In this document: positions 36,298-44,440 of the stretch, piece by piece | Position numbering within the stretch: the stretch's first letter is position 1 | Layout of the letters: each line of letters starts with the position of its first letter | NCBI GenBank assembly: GCA_040756655.1 | Contig: JBFLYN010000002.1 | Span: 1-64,000 of the forward strand | Source of the DNA: JBFLYN01 sp040756655 | GTDB lineage: Bacteria > Bacillota > Sulfobacillia > UBA8153 | DNA: 64,000 bases | Direction: 5' to 3' | Position numbers and translations under genes: made by a program | Notes under the pieces: generated by a model | What the model was told of the DNA's origin: nothing | Databases searched by the model: none | The model's input: only the letters and a program-made list of their open reading frames with translations

Positions 36298-36312
36298 TAC
36301 CCCGTATGGGTA
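36298..36312 (-). promoter_or_regulatory. candidate CsoR operator
   Basis: TACCCCGTATGGGTA, a perfect TACCC-n5-GGGTA dyad, 21 bases before the csoR ATG and at or just after the predicted transcription start. It matches the C-tract/G-tract palindrome style of known CsoR sites. Confidence 0.7.
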
Positions 36313-36321
36313 TCTATGGAC

Positions 36322-36350
36322 ATTATACTGCAGACCCCGGAAAAACGCAA
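36322..36350 (-). promoter_or_regulatory. csoR promoter
   Basis: On the minus strand TTGCGT (36350-36345), 17-base spacer, TATAAT (36327-36322). Transcription would begin near 36315, beside the operator. Confidence 0.8.
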
Positions 36351-36351
36351 T

Positions 36352-36380
36352 AAAAAGCCGCCTGCTCTTGAGCAGGCGGG
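36352..36380 (-). terminator. intrinsic terminator of the Rrf2 gene
   Basis: Ten-base GC-rich stem CCGCCTGCTC / GAGCAGGCGG (36358-36379) followed on the minus strand by a TTTTTA run. It lies between the Rrf2 stop (36382) and the csoR -35 box. Confidence 0.85.
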
Positions 36381-36381
36381 A

Positions 36382-36792
36382 CTACTCCTTCTTGCCCCGG
36401 CAGAGGTACGCCAAGGTTATCCCGTCCAGGGCTTCGGTCATGCTTTGCTGTAGCCGGTGCCAGGCTTCCCGGGTCAGGCAGCACTCTGCACGTTCGCACT
36501 CCTCGTGACCCGTGAGGCATTCCACGGGAGCTATGGGGCCTTCCAAGGTGCGGACCACGTCGCCCACGGTGATCTGGGATGGGTCCCGGGCCAAGCGGTA
36601 CCCGCCGCGGGCCCCTCGTTCGCTCTCCACCAGGCCCGCCCTCCGGAGTTCGCCAAAGATCTGCTCCAGGTACTGCAAAGAGATCCCTTCCTGGTCGGCG
36701 ATGACGCGCAGGGGGAGGTACCCATCCCCATGCCCCAGCCCTAGCACACACATGGCGCGCAAACCGTACTGGCCGCGCGTGGAAAGGCGCAA
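36382..36792 (-). CDS. Rrf2/IscR-family transcriptional regulator
   Basis: About 136 aa. Winged helix starting LRLSTRGQYGLRAMCVLG, with recognition helix ISLQYLEQIFGELRRAGLVE and wing GGYRLARDP. C-terminal cysteines in VECLTGHEECERAECC fit an Fe-S-sensing Rrf2 protein. TTG 36792 is preferred: AGGGGGT lies seven bases upstream and homologues begin just before LSTRGRY; GTG 36801 overlaps that site. Target genes are unknown; possibilities are Fe-S assembly or the nearby redox genes. Confidence 0.88.
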   Translation of the reverse strand: MRLSTRGQYGLRAMCVLGLGHGDGYLPLRVIADQEGISLQYLEQIFGELRRAGLVESERGARGGYRLARDPSQITVGDVVRTLEGPIAPVECLTGHEECERAECCLTREAWHRLQQSMTEALDGITLAYLCRGKKE

Positions 36793-36956
36793 CGGAGTCA
36801 CCCCCTGCCATAGTTTACGGCCGGCCGGTCACACCGGAGGGCCGGGTGCAAGACGATATTGTCAGATGATGTCTACAGCGTGCCCGTCCTTATGGTATCA
36901 CCGGGTCCGTGAGGTGTCAAACTGTGAGGGCGGGGTATTCCAGCCGGCCGGCCGGG

Positions 36957-37401
36957 TCAAAGCGCACTGGCATGGGTCCTCCCATCACGGTCGTAGGCCT
37001 CAAGAAAGGCTCGGCTGCAGTGAACAGGAAAACCCTCGGGTGAAACCTCAATCTCCCGGGTCACCTCCCAGGTGATGACCGGGCAACGGGTAACCTCGGA
37101 CACCACGCCCAGGCTGGAAAGCACTTGGCGTTGGCCAGCGGCAGTGCCACCCCGTGACTACCCATAGCCGCTATTACCACCGGGTGAGCACCGTATCACT
37201 CCATGAACCCGGCCACGATCGCCAAGATGGTGCCGATGCCGGCAATGCCCCGGCTGCCGGCAGTGATGCCGATGCGTGCGCCCGGGCGAAGCCTCTGAAA
37301 AACCCCGGACTGGCCAGGGCCTTTTCCAAGGCTCCGGCCACATCGGTCTCCCGGGGCCGCTCAAAGACGGTCTTTACCATCCACACCCTGGGAAAACTCA
37401 C
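36957..37401 (-). pseudogene. LarA/DUF2088-like lactate racemase-type gene remnant
   Basis: Found by joining minus-strand frames. From GTG 37401: SFPRVWMVKTVFERPRETDV, ALEKALASPGFFRGFAR; frame change near 37285, then GARIGITAGSRGIAGIGTIL; TGA near 37200; then GAHPVVIAAMGSHGVA; frame change near 37125, then QRQVLSSLGVVSEVTRCPVI and GFPVHCSRAFLEAYDRDG to TGA 36957. GxRIxITAGSRGI and (V/A)AMGSHG are hallmark segments of the N-terminal domain of LarA/DUF2088 proteins. Only about the first 150 residues remain, with three or more breaks. Confidence 0.75.
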
Positions 37402-37424
37402 CGGGAACAGAGGCCCATCACTTC

Positions 37425-38849
37425 CTAACCAGGTACGGGCCAGCGTACGGTGAACGTGGTTCCCAGACCCGGCTGACTGTCTACCTCCAGGCGACAGCGA
37501 TAGGTTTCTGCCACCTTCCTCACCAGGGCCAGCCCCAGCCCGGATCCGTCGATAAGCGCGGTGTCCTGGTTTCTTACCCGGTAGAACTCCTCGAAGATGT
37601 GCGGCAGGTCCTCACTGGCGATGCCCATACCGGTGTCCTCCACCACCATCACCACGTAGCCGGGCTCCGGCCATACTTTTACCTCTACCCGGCCGTCCGG
37701 CCGGTTATACTTGATGGCGTTGTCCACTAGGTTGCCCACCAGGCAGCTGAAGTCCGCTTCATTGGCCAAAACGTGTGGGAGACCAGGAGACAGGAAAAAC
37801 TCCAGCTTCACGCCGGCCCTTTCCGCCGCACCCCTCCAGGCCTCAACTTCGGCTGCCAGGGCCGGCCCTGTTTCGATGAGGGCGCGCTCGCGTCGCCGGT
37901 CATCCAGGCGGGAGATATCCAAAAGCGATACGATGGTCCGCTGGAGACCTCTGGCCCGCGTGCGGCACCTTTCAAGCATGCGGCGGCAGTCTGCATCCAC
38001 GTCCGGGCGGTCCAGGATGACATCGAGGTAGCCCTCGATGGCTGCCAGGGGAGACCTCAGCTCGTGCGACACGGCGGCTACCAGGTTGGCCCTTAGCCGG
38101 GCCAGGTGGTACAGGGGGGTTACGTCCCGGGCATTGAGGACCGCTCCCCAAGACCGTTCGTGGTCGCGCACAGAAGAGGCCATGGCCAGGTACGTGCGCC
38201 CTTCAAGCCGGATCTCCTCGCCCCCGGCCAGGGCCCGGCCTGCAAGCGCTGCCCCCGCCAGCCGGGTCAACACCGGGTCGCGTACGACCGCATCCAAGGG
38301 CTGGCCGGGGGCAGCTCCCGGGGCCAGGAGGGTGGTGGCGGCCTGGTTGTACAGGACCACGCGCGTTTCCTGGTCCACCACCACCACACCGTCGTGCATG
38401 CTTTCCAGGACGGCCAGAAGACGGGCCCTTTCTTCCGCGCGCGCCTCCCTCAATTCCCTGGCTTCCACCTGCAACTTGCGGTGTTCGCAGGCGCGTTGTA
38501 CCACCGACCGGAGCTCGTTGGGAGTAAAGGGTTTGGGGATGTAGTTGTAGGCCCCGCGCTTGACCGCCTCCACGGCAGTGTCCAGGGCCGGGTAACCGGT
38601 GAGGACGACGGCCACCAGCGAAGGGTCCAAGGCCAGCACGCGTTCGACCAGGGTGAGCCCGTCCATGCCCGGCATCCTGAGGTCAGCCAGCAGGATCTCG
38701 AACTGCTCCCGCTCCAGGAGTTCCACGGCCGCCTCTCCCGTGTTCACCGAGCGGACCTCGTAGTTGTCCTTGACCAGCACCCGTTCGATGGCCCGGCACA
38801 TGGCGGGTTCGTCATCCACCACCAGGACCCGGACACGAGCCACAGTCAC
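37425..38849 (-). CDS. hybrid sensor: REC-PAS-HisKA-HATPase kinase
   Basis: 474 aa. Receiver domain at the N-terminus (VLVVDDEPAMCRAIERVL; phospho-acceptor Asp in LLADLRMPGMDG; LTGYPALDTAVEAVKRGAYN), PAS domain (LESMHDGVVVVDQETRVVLY), HisKA with AVSHELRSPLAAIEGYL, and HATPase with NLVDNAIKYN, DTGMGIA, GSGLGLALV. Soluble. A receiver placed before the kinase suggests it is controlled by an upstream kinase such as the one at 39216-41237. It lies 14 bases behind the single-domain regulator. GTG 38849 or 38843 could be the start. Confidence 0.9.
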   Translation of the reverse strand: MTVARVRVLVVDDEPAMCRAIERVLVKDNYEVRSVNTGEAAVELLEREQFEILLADLRMPGMDGLTLVERVLALDPSLVAVVLTGYPALDTAVEAVKRGAYNYIPKPFTPNELRSVVQRACEHRKLQVEARELREARAEERARLLAVLESMHDGVVVVDQETRVVLYNQAATTLLAPGAAPGQPLDAVVRDPVLTRLAGAALAGRALAGGEEIRLEGRTYLAMASSVRDHERSWGAVLNARDVTPLYHLARLRANLVAAVSHELRSPLAAIEGYLDVILDRPDVDADCRRMLERCRTRARGLQRTIVSLLDISRLDDRRRERALIETGPALAAEVEAWRGAAERAGVKLEFFLSPGLPHVLANEADFSCLVGNLVDNAIKYNRPDGRVEVKVWPEPGYVVMVVEDTGMGIASEDLPHIFEEFYRVRNQDTALIDGSGLGLALVRKVAETYRCRLEVDSQPGLGTTFTVRWPVPG

Positions 38850-38863
38850 TCAACCCCCAATGG

Positions 38864-39256
38864 CTATTTGGCAAGTACCTCGCCGACAGCGGCAACGATC
38901 TGGGCTGGTTTTACGGGCTTGTCGAAGTACTTGGTCACCGGCCAGTCCCGGCCCAGCACATAGGTGAAGGACTGGGGAAACTCCGGCGCGCTGGTCATGG
39001 AAGTAATCAGGAAGATGGGTATGCCCCGGTACTCTTCCTTTTCCCTGAGCTCGTAGGCCAAATCCAGACCCTCAGTGACGGTGGTCATCATCACGTCCAA
39101 GAGGATCAGGTCGGGCTTTTCCGCCTGGATCTTGCCCAGACCTTCCCGGCCATTGTAGGCGGCCGAGATCTGGTACCCCGCTGCTTCCAGCGCCATCCGG
39201 TTGATCTCCACGAAATCACTGTCGTCGTCGATGATCAGGATCCTGCCCTTGTGCAT
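38864..39256 (-). CDS. single-domain response regulator
   Basis: 130 aa receiver only: ILIIDDDSDFVEINR acidic pocket, phospho-acceptor in DLILLDVMMTTV, IFLITSMTSAP (Ser/Thr), and YFDKPVKPAQIV with the conserved lysine. An unusual TVTEGLDLAYEL insertion follows the Asp. Its ATG lies inside the end of the upstream kinase gene (41-base overlap), implying coupled expression; it could carry phosphate between the two kinases that flank it. Confidence 0.92.
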   Translation of the reverse strand: MHKGRILIIDDDSDFVEINRMALEAAGYQISAAYNGREGLGKIQAEKPDLILLDVMMTTVTEGLDLAYELREKEEYRGIPIFLITSMTSAPEFPQSFTYVLGRDWPVTKYFDKPVKPAQIVAAVGEVLAK

Positions 39257-41237
39257 GCGCGTTCGCCTCTCTTTCGCCAGGATTAGTCTGGTGTTGGACC
39301 AGTGGAATCCGGATGGAAAACTGTGTCCCCTTGCCCAATTCGCTGGCCACCCGAATGTCCCCGCCGTGCATCCTCACGATGCCCAGGGCGGTGGCCAGCC
39401 CCAGCCCGGTGCCCCTCCCCATGGGCTTAGTGGTGAAAAACGGGCTGAACAACCGGGAAATGTCCGCCCGGGAGATGCCGGTGCCCGTATCGTGTACGTC
39501 TATTACCACTTCCCGGGTCCGGTCGTTGCGGCGGGTGGTCAGCGTGAGCACTCCACCGCCGGGCATGGCGTCTATGGCGTTGTTCACCAGGTTGCGAATG
39601 ACCTGGCCCATGCGGGGGGCGTCCAAGGACACCCGGGGCAGTTGGGGATCCAGGTCCAACCTCACCATCACCGGGTCTAACGGGCGGGTGAGGGTGACTA
39701 CCTCCACCACCTCGGCCACCAGCGCATTTACGTCCGTGACCTCGCGTCTTAGGCGGGACTGGCGGGCAAAGTCCAAAAGGTCTGCCACGATGGCCCGGCA
39801 TCGTTCTGTTTCCTTCACAATGGTCTTCAGTTCACCGTATGACGGGTGGTCTTCGTCTATCTCCTCCAACAGGGACGCCGATAGGAGCAATATGGCTCCC
39901 AGCGGGTTGTTGATCTCGTGGGCAATCCCAGCCGAAAACTGGCCTAAGGCTGCCATTTTCTCCGACTGGATCAGCTCTTGACGCATCTGTACCAGCTGTT
40001 CGGCCGAGTCGGCCAACCGGTGGTCTGCCCGCCGCAAGAGGTACGGCAGGCACATGTCGGGTTCGGCCAGCCCCCGGTAGAGGGCCAGGGCTTTCTCGCG
40101 GCAGGTCGGGTATCCACAGGCCCCGCAGTCGATTTCGTCTTCGGGTCCAAAGTCATAGTGTAGGCCCAGTAGCTCGCGTAGCTGCTCGTCTCCGGCAGAC
40201 GGCAAAAGCGGCCTGCGGTCGGAAAACCTGCGGCCTGTGCTGGCCCGGCCATCCGGCGCGGTGGGGGTTGTGATCCTAAACTGGCGGGTGTAGTCCACCA
40301 CCAGCTGTCGCCGCTCGGGCAACGCTAGACCGCCGGCCATCCCCGGACCGTCGATGCACCCTTCACAAAACAGCATATCAACTATGCGGGCATGGCCGTT
40401 GCCGCCGGACAAGGCCCGGAGCTTTTGCAGGCATCGCTCCGGCCCCTCCACACAGGCCACGTCTGTCCGCAGTACGTCCGGGGCCACCCCGGCCACCTTC
40501 AATAGCCCACCTGACACCGGGAAGACCCTGGCCAGCCACGGGTGGGGCGGGTCAGGCTTGGCCGGAGCACTGGCCGCCATGTCGACACCGGCGCAGTCTA
40601 AAAGCTCCTGCAGCTCGCCGAAAGTCAGCACCGCATCCACGGCCCCTCGCAGGGAGGGCCGCTTCATCTCGTCCTTTTTGGCCACGCAAGGGCCGGCGAA
40701 AACCACGCTGAGCCAGGGTTCGCGCTCCTTGAGGTAGCGGCCCAGTGCGATCATGGGCGAAACCACCGGGGCGAGGTTGGGCAGCAGTTCTGGGAAGTGT
40801 ATCTCCACCAGGTTGACCACTACCGGGCAAGCGGTGGCGATGACCGGGGGCTGGGGGTCCTGGGCCAGGAGTTCGACGTACGCCCCGGCCACGAGTTCGG
40901 CCCCGTAGGCCACTTCCACCACCGGGCCAAAACCCAGTTCCCTGAAGGCGCTCACTGCCTGCCAAGGGTGAACACCGGGAAAGGCGGCCACGAACGACGG
41001 CGCCAGGGTCAGCGCGACCCGTGCGGCGCGCTGCAGCAATTCCTTCGCCGTGGACAGGCCTTCTTCCATGACTTTGGCTCCCTGGCGGCACTGCTTTAGA
41101 CACGTGCCGCAGGCAATGCACAGCTCCTCCACCACCTGGGCCTGTCCATTCTGGACCTTGATGGCCTTGGCCGGACAGTTCCTGATGCACCCGTAGCAGC
41201 GTTTACATTTTGTGCCAATGGTGGTGATGACAGACAT
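39216..41237 (-). CDS. ferredoxin/[FeFe]-hydrogenase-domain histidine kinase
   Basis: 673 aa. N-terminal 2x[4Fe-4S] (CKRCYGCIRNCP, CIACGTCLKQC); residues about 75-310 are an iron-only hydrogenase large-subunit-like domain with TACP, AGPCVAKKDEM and MLFCEGCIDGPG, matching H-cluster motifs L1-L3; about 365-395 another Fe-S motif (DCGACGYPTCREKA); then HisKA with AHEINNPLGAIL (His about 440) and HATPase (NLVNNAIDAMPGGG, GTGLGLATA). In L1 the proton-shuttle Cys of TSCCP is alanine while the cluster-ligand Cys stays, as described for sensory hydrogenases (HydS). No membrane helix. Likely senses H2, CO or redox state and signals through the downstream receivers. Confidence 0.9.
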   Translation of the reverse strand: MSVITTIGTKCKRCYGCIRNCPAKAIKVQNGQAQVVEELCIACGTCLKQCRQGAKVMEEGLSTAKELLQRAARVALTLAPSFVAAFPGVHPWQAVSAFRELGFGPVVEVAYGAELVAGAYVELLAQDPQPPVIATACPVVVNLVEIHFPELLPNLAPVVSPMIALGRYLKEREPWLSVVFAGPCVAKKDEMKRPSLRGAVDAVLTFGELQELLDCAGVDMAASAPAKPDPPHPWLARVFPVSGGLLKVAGVAPDVLRTDVACVEGPERCLQKLRALSGGNGHARIVDMLFCEGCIDGPGMAGGLALPERRQLVVDYTRQFRITTPTAPDGRASTGRRFSDRRPLLPSAGDEQLRELLGLHYDFGPEDEIDCGACGYPTCREKALALYRGLAEPDMCLPYLLRRADHRLADSAEQLVQMRQELIQSEKMAALGQFSAGIAHEINNPLGAILLLSASLLEEIDEDHPSYGELKTIVKETERCRAIVADLLDFARQSRLRREVTDVNALVAEVVEVVTLTRPLDPVMVRLDLDPQLPRVSLDAPRMGQVIRNLVNNAIDAMPGGGVLTLTTRRNDRTREVVIDVHDTGTGISRADISRLFSPFFTTKPMGRGTGLGLATALGIVRMHGGDIRVASELGKGTQFSIRIPLVQHQTNPGEREANAHAQGQDPDHRRRQ

Positions 41238-41347
41238 GGTTCACCTTCCGCCTGCGCATTCTCGAAAAAATGAGGCTCTTTGACAGTTCCCGTCCGGCCA
41301 GGAAAACTCCTGCCTCGACCGGTGCATGGTAGCCAACCCGGCGGGAG

Positions 41348-41905
41348 ATGATCACGCCGGGGGTGCAGACTGTGGGCAGATGGCGGCCGGCAGCGTTTGC
41401 CCTGTTACTGTTCCTAGCGCTGGGGGGAGCCATAGCCTGGTGGTTTACTCCTCCCCGTCCCCAGGGCCCAGGTGACCAGATCATCGTGGACAAGTCCCGC
41501 AACCGGCTGTACTACTATTCCGCAGGAAGGCTGGTGCGATCTTACCCGGTGGCCACCGGCCGCCATATCCAGTGGACGCCAGAAGGACGCTTCTATATCG
41601 CCAGCAAGCTGGTGGACCCGCTCGGCGGGCCGGATGCAGGCAGCCGGCTGGGCTCGCGCTGGATGGGACTGGCCACTCCCCAGGACCTCCTGGGCACTCG
41701 CTACGGCATCCACGGCACCAGCGAGCCCGGGTCCATGGGCACCCACGCCAGCGCAGGTTGCATCCGCATGCACAATATACACGTGGAGGAGCTTTACGAC
41801 TTGGTGGCAGTGGGGACTCCGGTAGAGATCAGGAGGGGTTGGCCATGGGGATGGAGGCTCCACCAGTGGCTGGACCAAAGATCACGAGGGCGCCCACCAG
41901 TGTGA
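41348..41905 (+). CDS. L,D-transpeptidase (YkuD family)
   Basis: 185 aa from ATG 41348; GTG 41372 with GGGGGTG eight bases upstream is the better start (177 aa). An N-terminal membrane anchor (FALLLFLALGGAIAWWF) is followed by the YkuD domain: IIVDKSRNRLYYYSAGRLVR and the catalytic HGTSEPGSMGTHASAGCIRM (His, Ser, Cys, Arg). It cross-links peptidoglycan outside the membrane, often in spore cortex or as a wall-modifying enzyme. Divergent from the sensor module; convergent with the SASP gene. Confidence 0.93.
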   Translation: MITPGVQTVGRWRPAAFALLLFLALGGAIAWWFTPPRPQGPGDQIIVDKSRNRLYYYSAGRLVRSYPVATGRHIQWTPEGRFYIASKLVDPLGGPDAGSRLGSRWMGLATPQDLLGTRYGIHGTSEPGSMGTHASAGCIRMHNIHVEELYDLVAVGTPVEIRRGWPWGWRLHQWLDQRSRGRPPV

Positions 41906-41927
41906 GCGCCCGTCTTGAAGCTGCCGC

Positions 41928-42215
41928 CTACCTGCCCGGGAAACGACGCGCGAAACCTGCTTGGGGCGGACCGGCAAAGCCGGTGGTTCCACCAACGACT
42001 CCAGCCTGCCCGGAAAGCGACTGCTCAGCCATGGCGATCATGCGGCGCACCATGTGCCCGCCTACGGCTCCATTTACCCGTGAGGGCAGGTGCCCCCAGT
42101 ACTGCCCCGGGCCGGCGTTGATACCAAGATCGCGGGCGACCTCATATTTCATCTGGTCCAGGGCTTGTTGAGCTTCAGGGATCAAGGTGCGGTTGCTTCT
42201 CTGTCCGGCGGCCAA
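41928..42215 (-). CDS. alpha/beta-type small acid-soluble spore protein
   Basis: 95 aa. LIPEAQQALDQMKYEVARDL and RVNGAVGGHMVRRMIAMAEQ are the two conserved blocks of SASPs, which coat and protect spore DNA and are degraded at germination by GPR. The TTG start at 42215 follows GAAAGGAGG at nine bases; the open frame to 42377 upstream has no site. A GHLPSR segment precedes the second block, as in clostridial relatives. Strong evidence that the organism forms endospores. Confidence 0.92.
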   Translation of the reverse strand: MAAGQRSNRTLIPEAQQALDQMKYEVARDLGINAGPGQYWGHLPSRVNGAVGGHMVRRMIAMAEQSLSGQAGVVGGTTGFAGPPQAGFARRFPGR

Positions 42216-42437
42216 ATCACGCCACCTCCTTTCAAGCCCTAGTTTTCCCCAAATACATCGGTTTATGGGATATAAGATTGTGTTAGAAATGGGCAGCGTA
42301 TCCTGCGCAAATGGCTGATCCTGCCCTGACTCAGGGACGTCCAGAAGACCCTGCCGCCCAGCTGCTGCCACGACCATTGCATGGGGCTACCCCTGCAGCC
42401 GCTTGACGAACAGTGCCAGCGGGTCGCCTGGAGCCCA

Positions 42438-42851
42438 TTAGTCGCTCACCACAGCAGCTTTTTCGAACCCTCGTCTTTCATAGAACCGGCGGGTCTCCAG
42501 GCAGTATGAGGCGTCGGAGCTTTCGGCCACCAGCAGGCGACCTCCCCGCTTGCGCATGATTTCCTCCACGTGCTCCAGCAGCAGGTGCCAAGACCCCGGT
42601 TTTAAGCACCGGCCCGGACGGCGAATGAATGCAGGTAGTAGGTTCCCTGGGCATCGGACTTCTCCGCAAAACCGATGACGGCCAACACCTTTTGGCTGGA
42701 CTCCGCCACGTAGAACTCGGGCGCCTCCGTCCCCTGCACGGCGTTGGTCATGTCTCGTTGGGCCTTTTCGAAGTCACGGCCGTAGAAAAAGCCTGTCTGG
42801 CTGCGTATGGTCGCCATGGCCTCAATGGGCCCGCATGGGTACAACGTGCAT
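42438..42851 (-). pseudogene. GNAT-family acetyltransferase, frameshifted
   Basis: ATG 42851 follows AAGGAGGAT but its frame (MHVVPMRAH) stops at once; the next frame continues with ATIRSQTGFFYGRDFEKAQR, EFYVAESSQKVLAVIGFAEK and YYLHSFAVR; after a second shift near 42605 a third frame gives LLLEHVEEIMRKRGGRLL and ETRRFYERRGFEKAAVVSD to TAA 42438. All GNAT elements are present across the frames. At least two indels; the acetyl-CoA loop is at the second one. Confidence 0.75.
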
Positions 42852-43049
42852 GTGATCCTCCTTGTGGTATCTCGTTCACCGCGGTCGCCCCGGCCGGGCT
42901 GGCAAGTGCCAGGCGGGCGCCGCCGTTTCTTCTGTACCACTTCGACGGCATCTTCGCGGCAGCCTTCCCACCGGGTCAGGTGGCAAAGACGTAATCTAGC
43001 TCTGCATCACCCGGGGGCGGCCTCCTAATACTAGCAGAAGGTGATGAGT

Positions 43050-44387
43050 ATGATCAACTCAAGAGAGTCCTGGCGGTCGCGCCTGGGGTTCATCATGGCC
43101 ACCACGGGCTCTGCCGTGGGGCTGGGCAACATCTGGCGCTTTCCTACCACCGTGGGCCGGAACGGTGGCGGGGCTTTCGTCCTCGTCTACCTGGTCATCG
43201 TGGTGCTCATAGGGGTGACGGCCATGATCGCCGAGTTTGCGCTGGGCCGCCGCACCCGGCAGAGCCCGGTGGGCGCGTTCCGTGCGCTGGGACCTCGTCG
43301 CTGGTGGATGGCGGGCGCTCTGAGCGTAGTGGCGGTGTTCATCATCCTCTCCTTCTACTCGGTCATCGCGGGTTGGACTGCTGCCTACGTGGTGAAGTAC
43401 TGGACCGGGGCTCTGACCGGCCTGGACGCGGCCGGGCTGGAGACTGAGTTTTCCAGGTTGGTGGCCGACCCGCTAAGGCCACTGTTTTGGCACTTCATCT
43501 TTATGGTCGTCACGGCCCTGGTCATCGCGCGAGGCGTAACCGGGGGCATCGAGCGCTGGGCCAAAGTCCTCATGCCTGGCATTCTCATCCTCCTTTTGCT
43601 CTTACTCCTGAGGGTGATCCAGCTCCCAGGCGCGGTCGCCGGCATGGCTTGGTTGATCCGGCCCGACCTTGCCCGTATCAACTTTGGCACCCTGCTGGAA
43701 GCTACCGGCCAGGTCTTTTTCAGTTTCAGCCTGGGAATGGGGATCATGATCACGTATGGCTCCTACCTTGACGAGAGCGACAACATCCCCCAGAGCGCCG
43801 TCATCATCGCCGGCGCCGACGTGGCTGTTGCCTTGCTGGCCGGGCTCATTGTTATCCCGGCGGTGTTCGCCTTTAACATGGAACCGGGCTTGGGCCCGGC
43901 ATTGGTGTTTGTCACCATTCCCGCCGTGTTCAATAGCCTCCCGGCCGGCTGGTTGTTTGGAGGCGCTTTTTTCCTCATGTTGAGTTTTGCAGCGCTGACC
44001 ACCACCTTCTCTCTCTTAGAGGTGGTGGTAGCCCTGATTATCGACGAGTGGCACTGGTCCCGGCCCCTCGCCACGGCCGTGGCGGCGGCGGCCATTTTCC
44101 TCCTGGGCATTCCTTCAGCCTTGTCCCAGGGTCAACCGGGGATCGGCTTTTTCGGTGCATCGTTTTTGGATAACATGGACTTCCTCTCTTCCAACGTGCT
44201 GTTACCCATCAGCGGCATTCTCACAGCCGTCTTCGTGGGCTGGGTGTGGGGTGCCCGGGGAGCAGCAGCAGAGCTGCAGACTGAAGGACACCGCTTCAGC
44301 CTGGCCGGGGTCTGGCTGTTGCTCCTGCGCTACCTGGTCCCCTTGGCCATTGCGGCGGTGATGATCGGCCGCTTGTTCTTTGGGTAA
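43050..44387 (+). CDS. neurotransmitter:sodium symporter family transporter
   Basis: 445 aa with about 11 hydrophobic helices. TM1 carries the Na+/substrate-binding signature TGSAVGLGNIWRFPTTVGRN, and FSLGMGIMITYGSYL is the TM6 region. NSS/SLC6 members such as LeuT and MhsT take up amino acids with Na+; tryptophan or other substrates cannot be decided. ATG 43050 lies nine bases after GAAGG; the GTG at 43041 is too close to the site. Single gene, 50 bases before the helicase gene. Confidence 0.9.
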   Translation: MINSRESWRSRLGFIMATTGSAVGLGNIWRFPTTVGRNGGGAFVLVYLVIVVLIGVTAMIAEFALGRRTRQSPVGAFRALGPRRWWMAGALSVVAVFIILSFYSVIAGWTAAYVVKYWTGALTGLDAAGLETEFSRLVADPLRPLFWHFIFMVVTALVIARGVTGGIERWAKVLMPGILILLLLLLLRVIQLPGAVAGMAWLIRPDLARINFGTLLEATGQVFFSFSLGMGIMITYGSYLDESDNIPQSAVIIAGADVAVALLAGLIVIPAVFAFNMEPGLGPALVFVTIPAVFNSLPAGWLFGGAFFLMLSFAALTTTFSLLEVVVALIIDEWHWSRPLATAVAAAAIFLLGIPSALSQGQPGIGFFGASFLDNMDFLSSNVLLPISGILTAVFVGWVWGARGAAAELQTEGHRFSLAGVWLLLLRYLVPLAIAAVMIGRLFFG

Positions 44388-44440
44388 TGCGTTGACGCTC
44401 CGGTTTCCCGGTGGTATCCTTCTCGTTGGGAGGAAGTCGC

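Noticed and set aside
37773..38963. plus-strand open frames opposite the hybrid kinase
   Set aside because: Antisense shadows of the REC-PAS-HisKA gene, typical of high-GC coding DNA.
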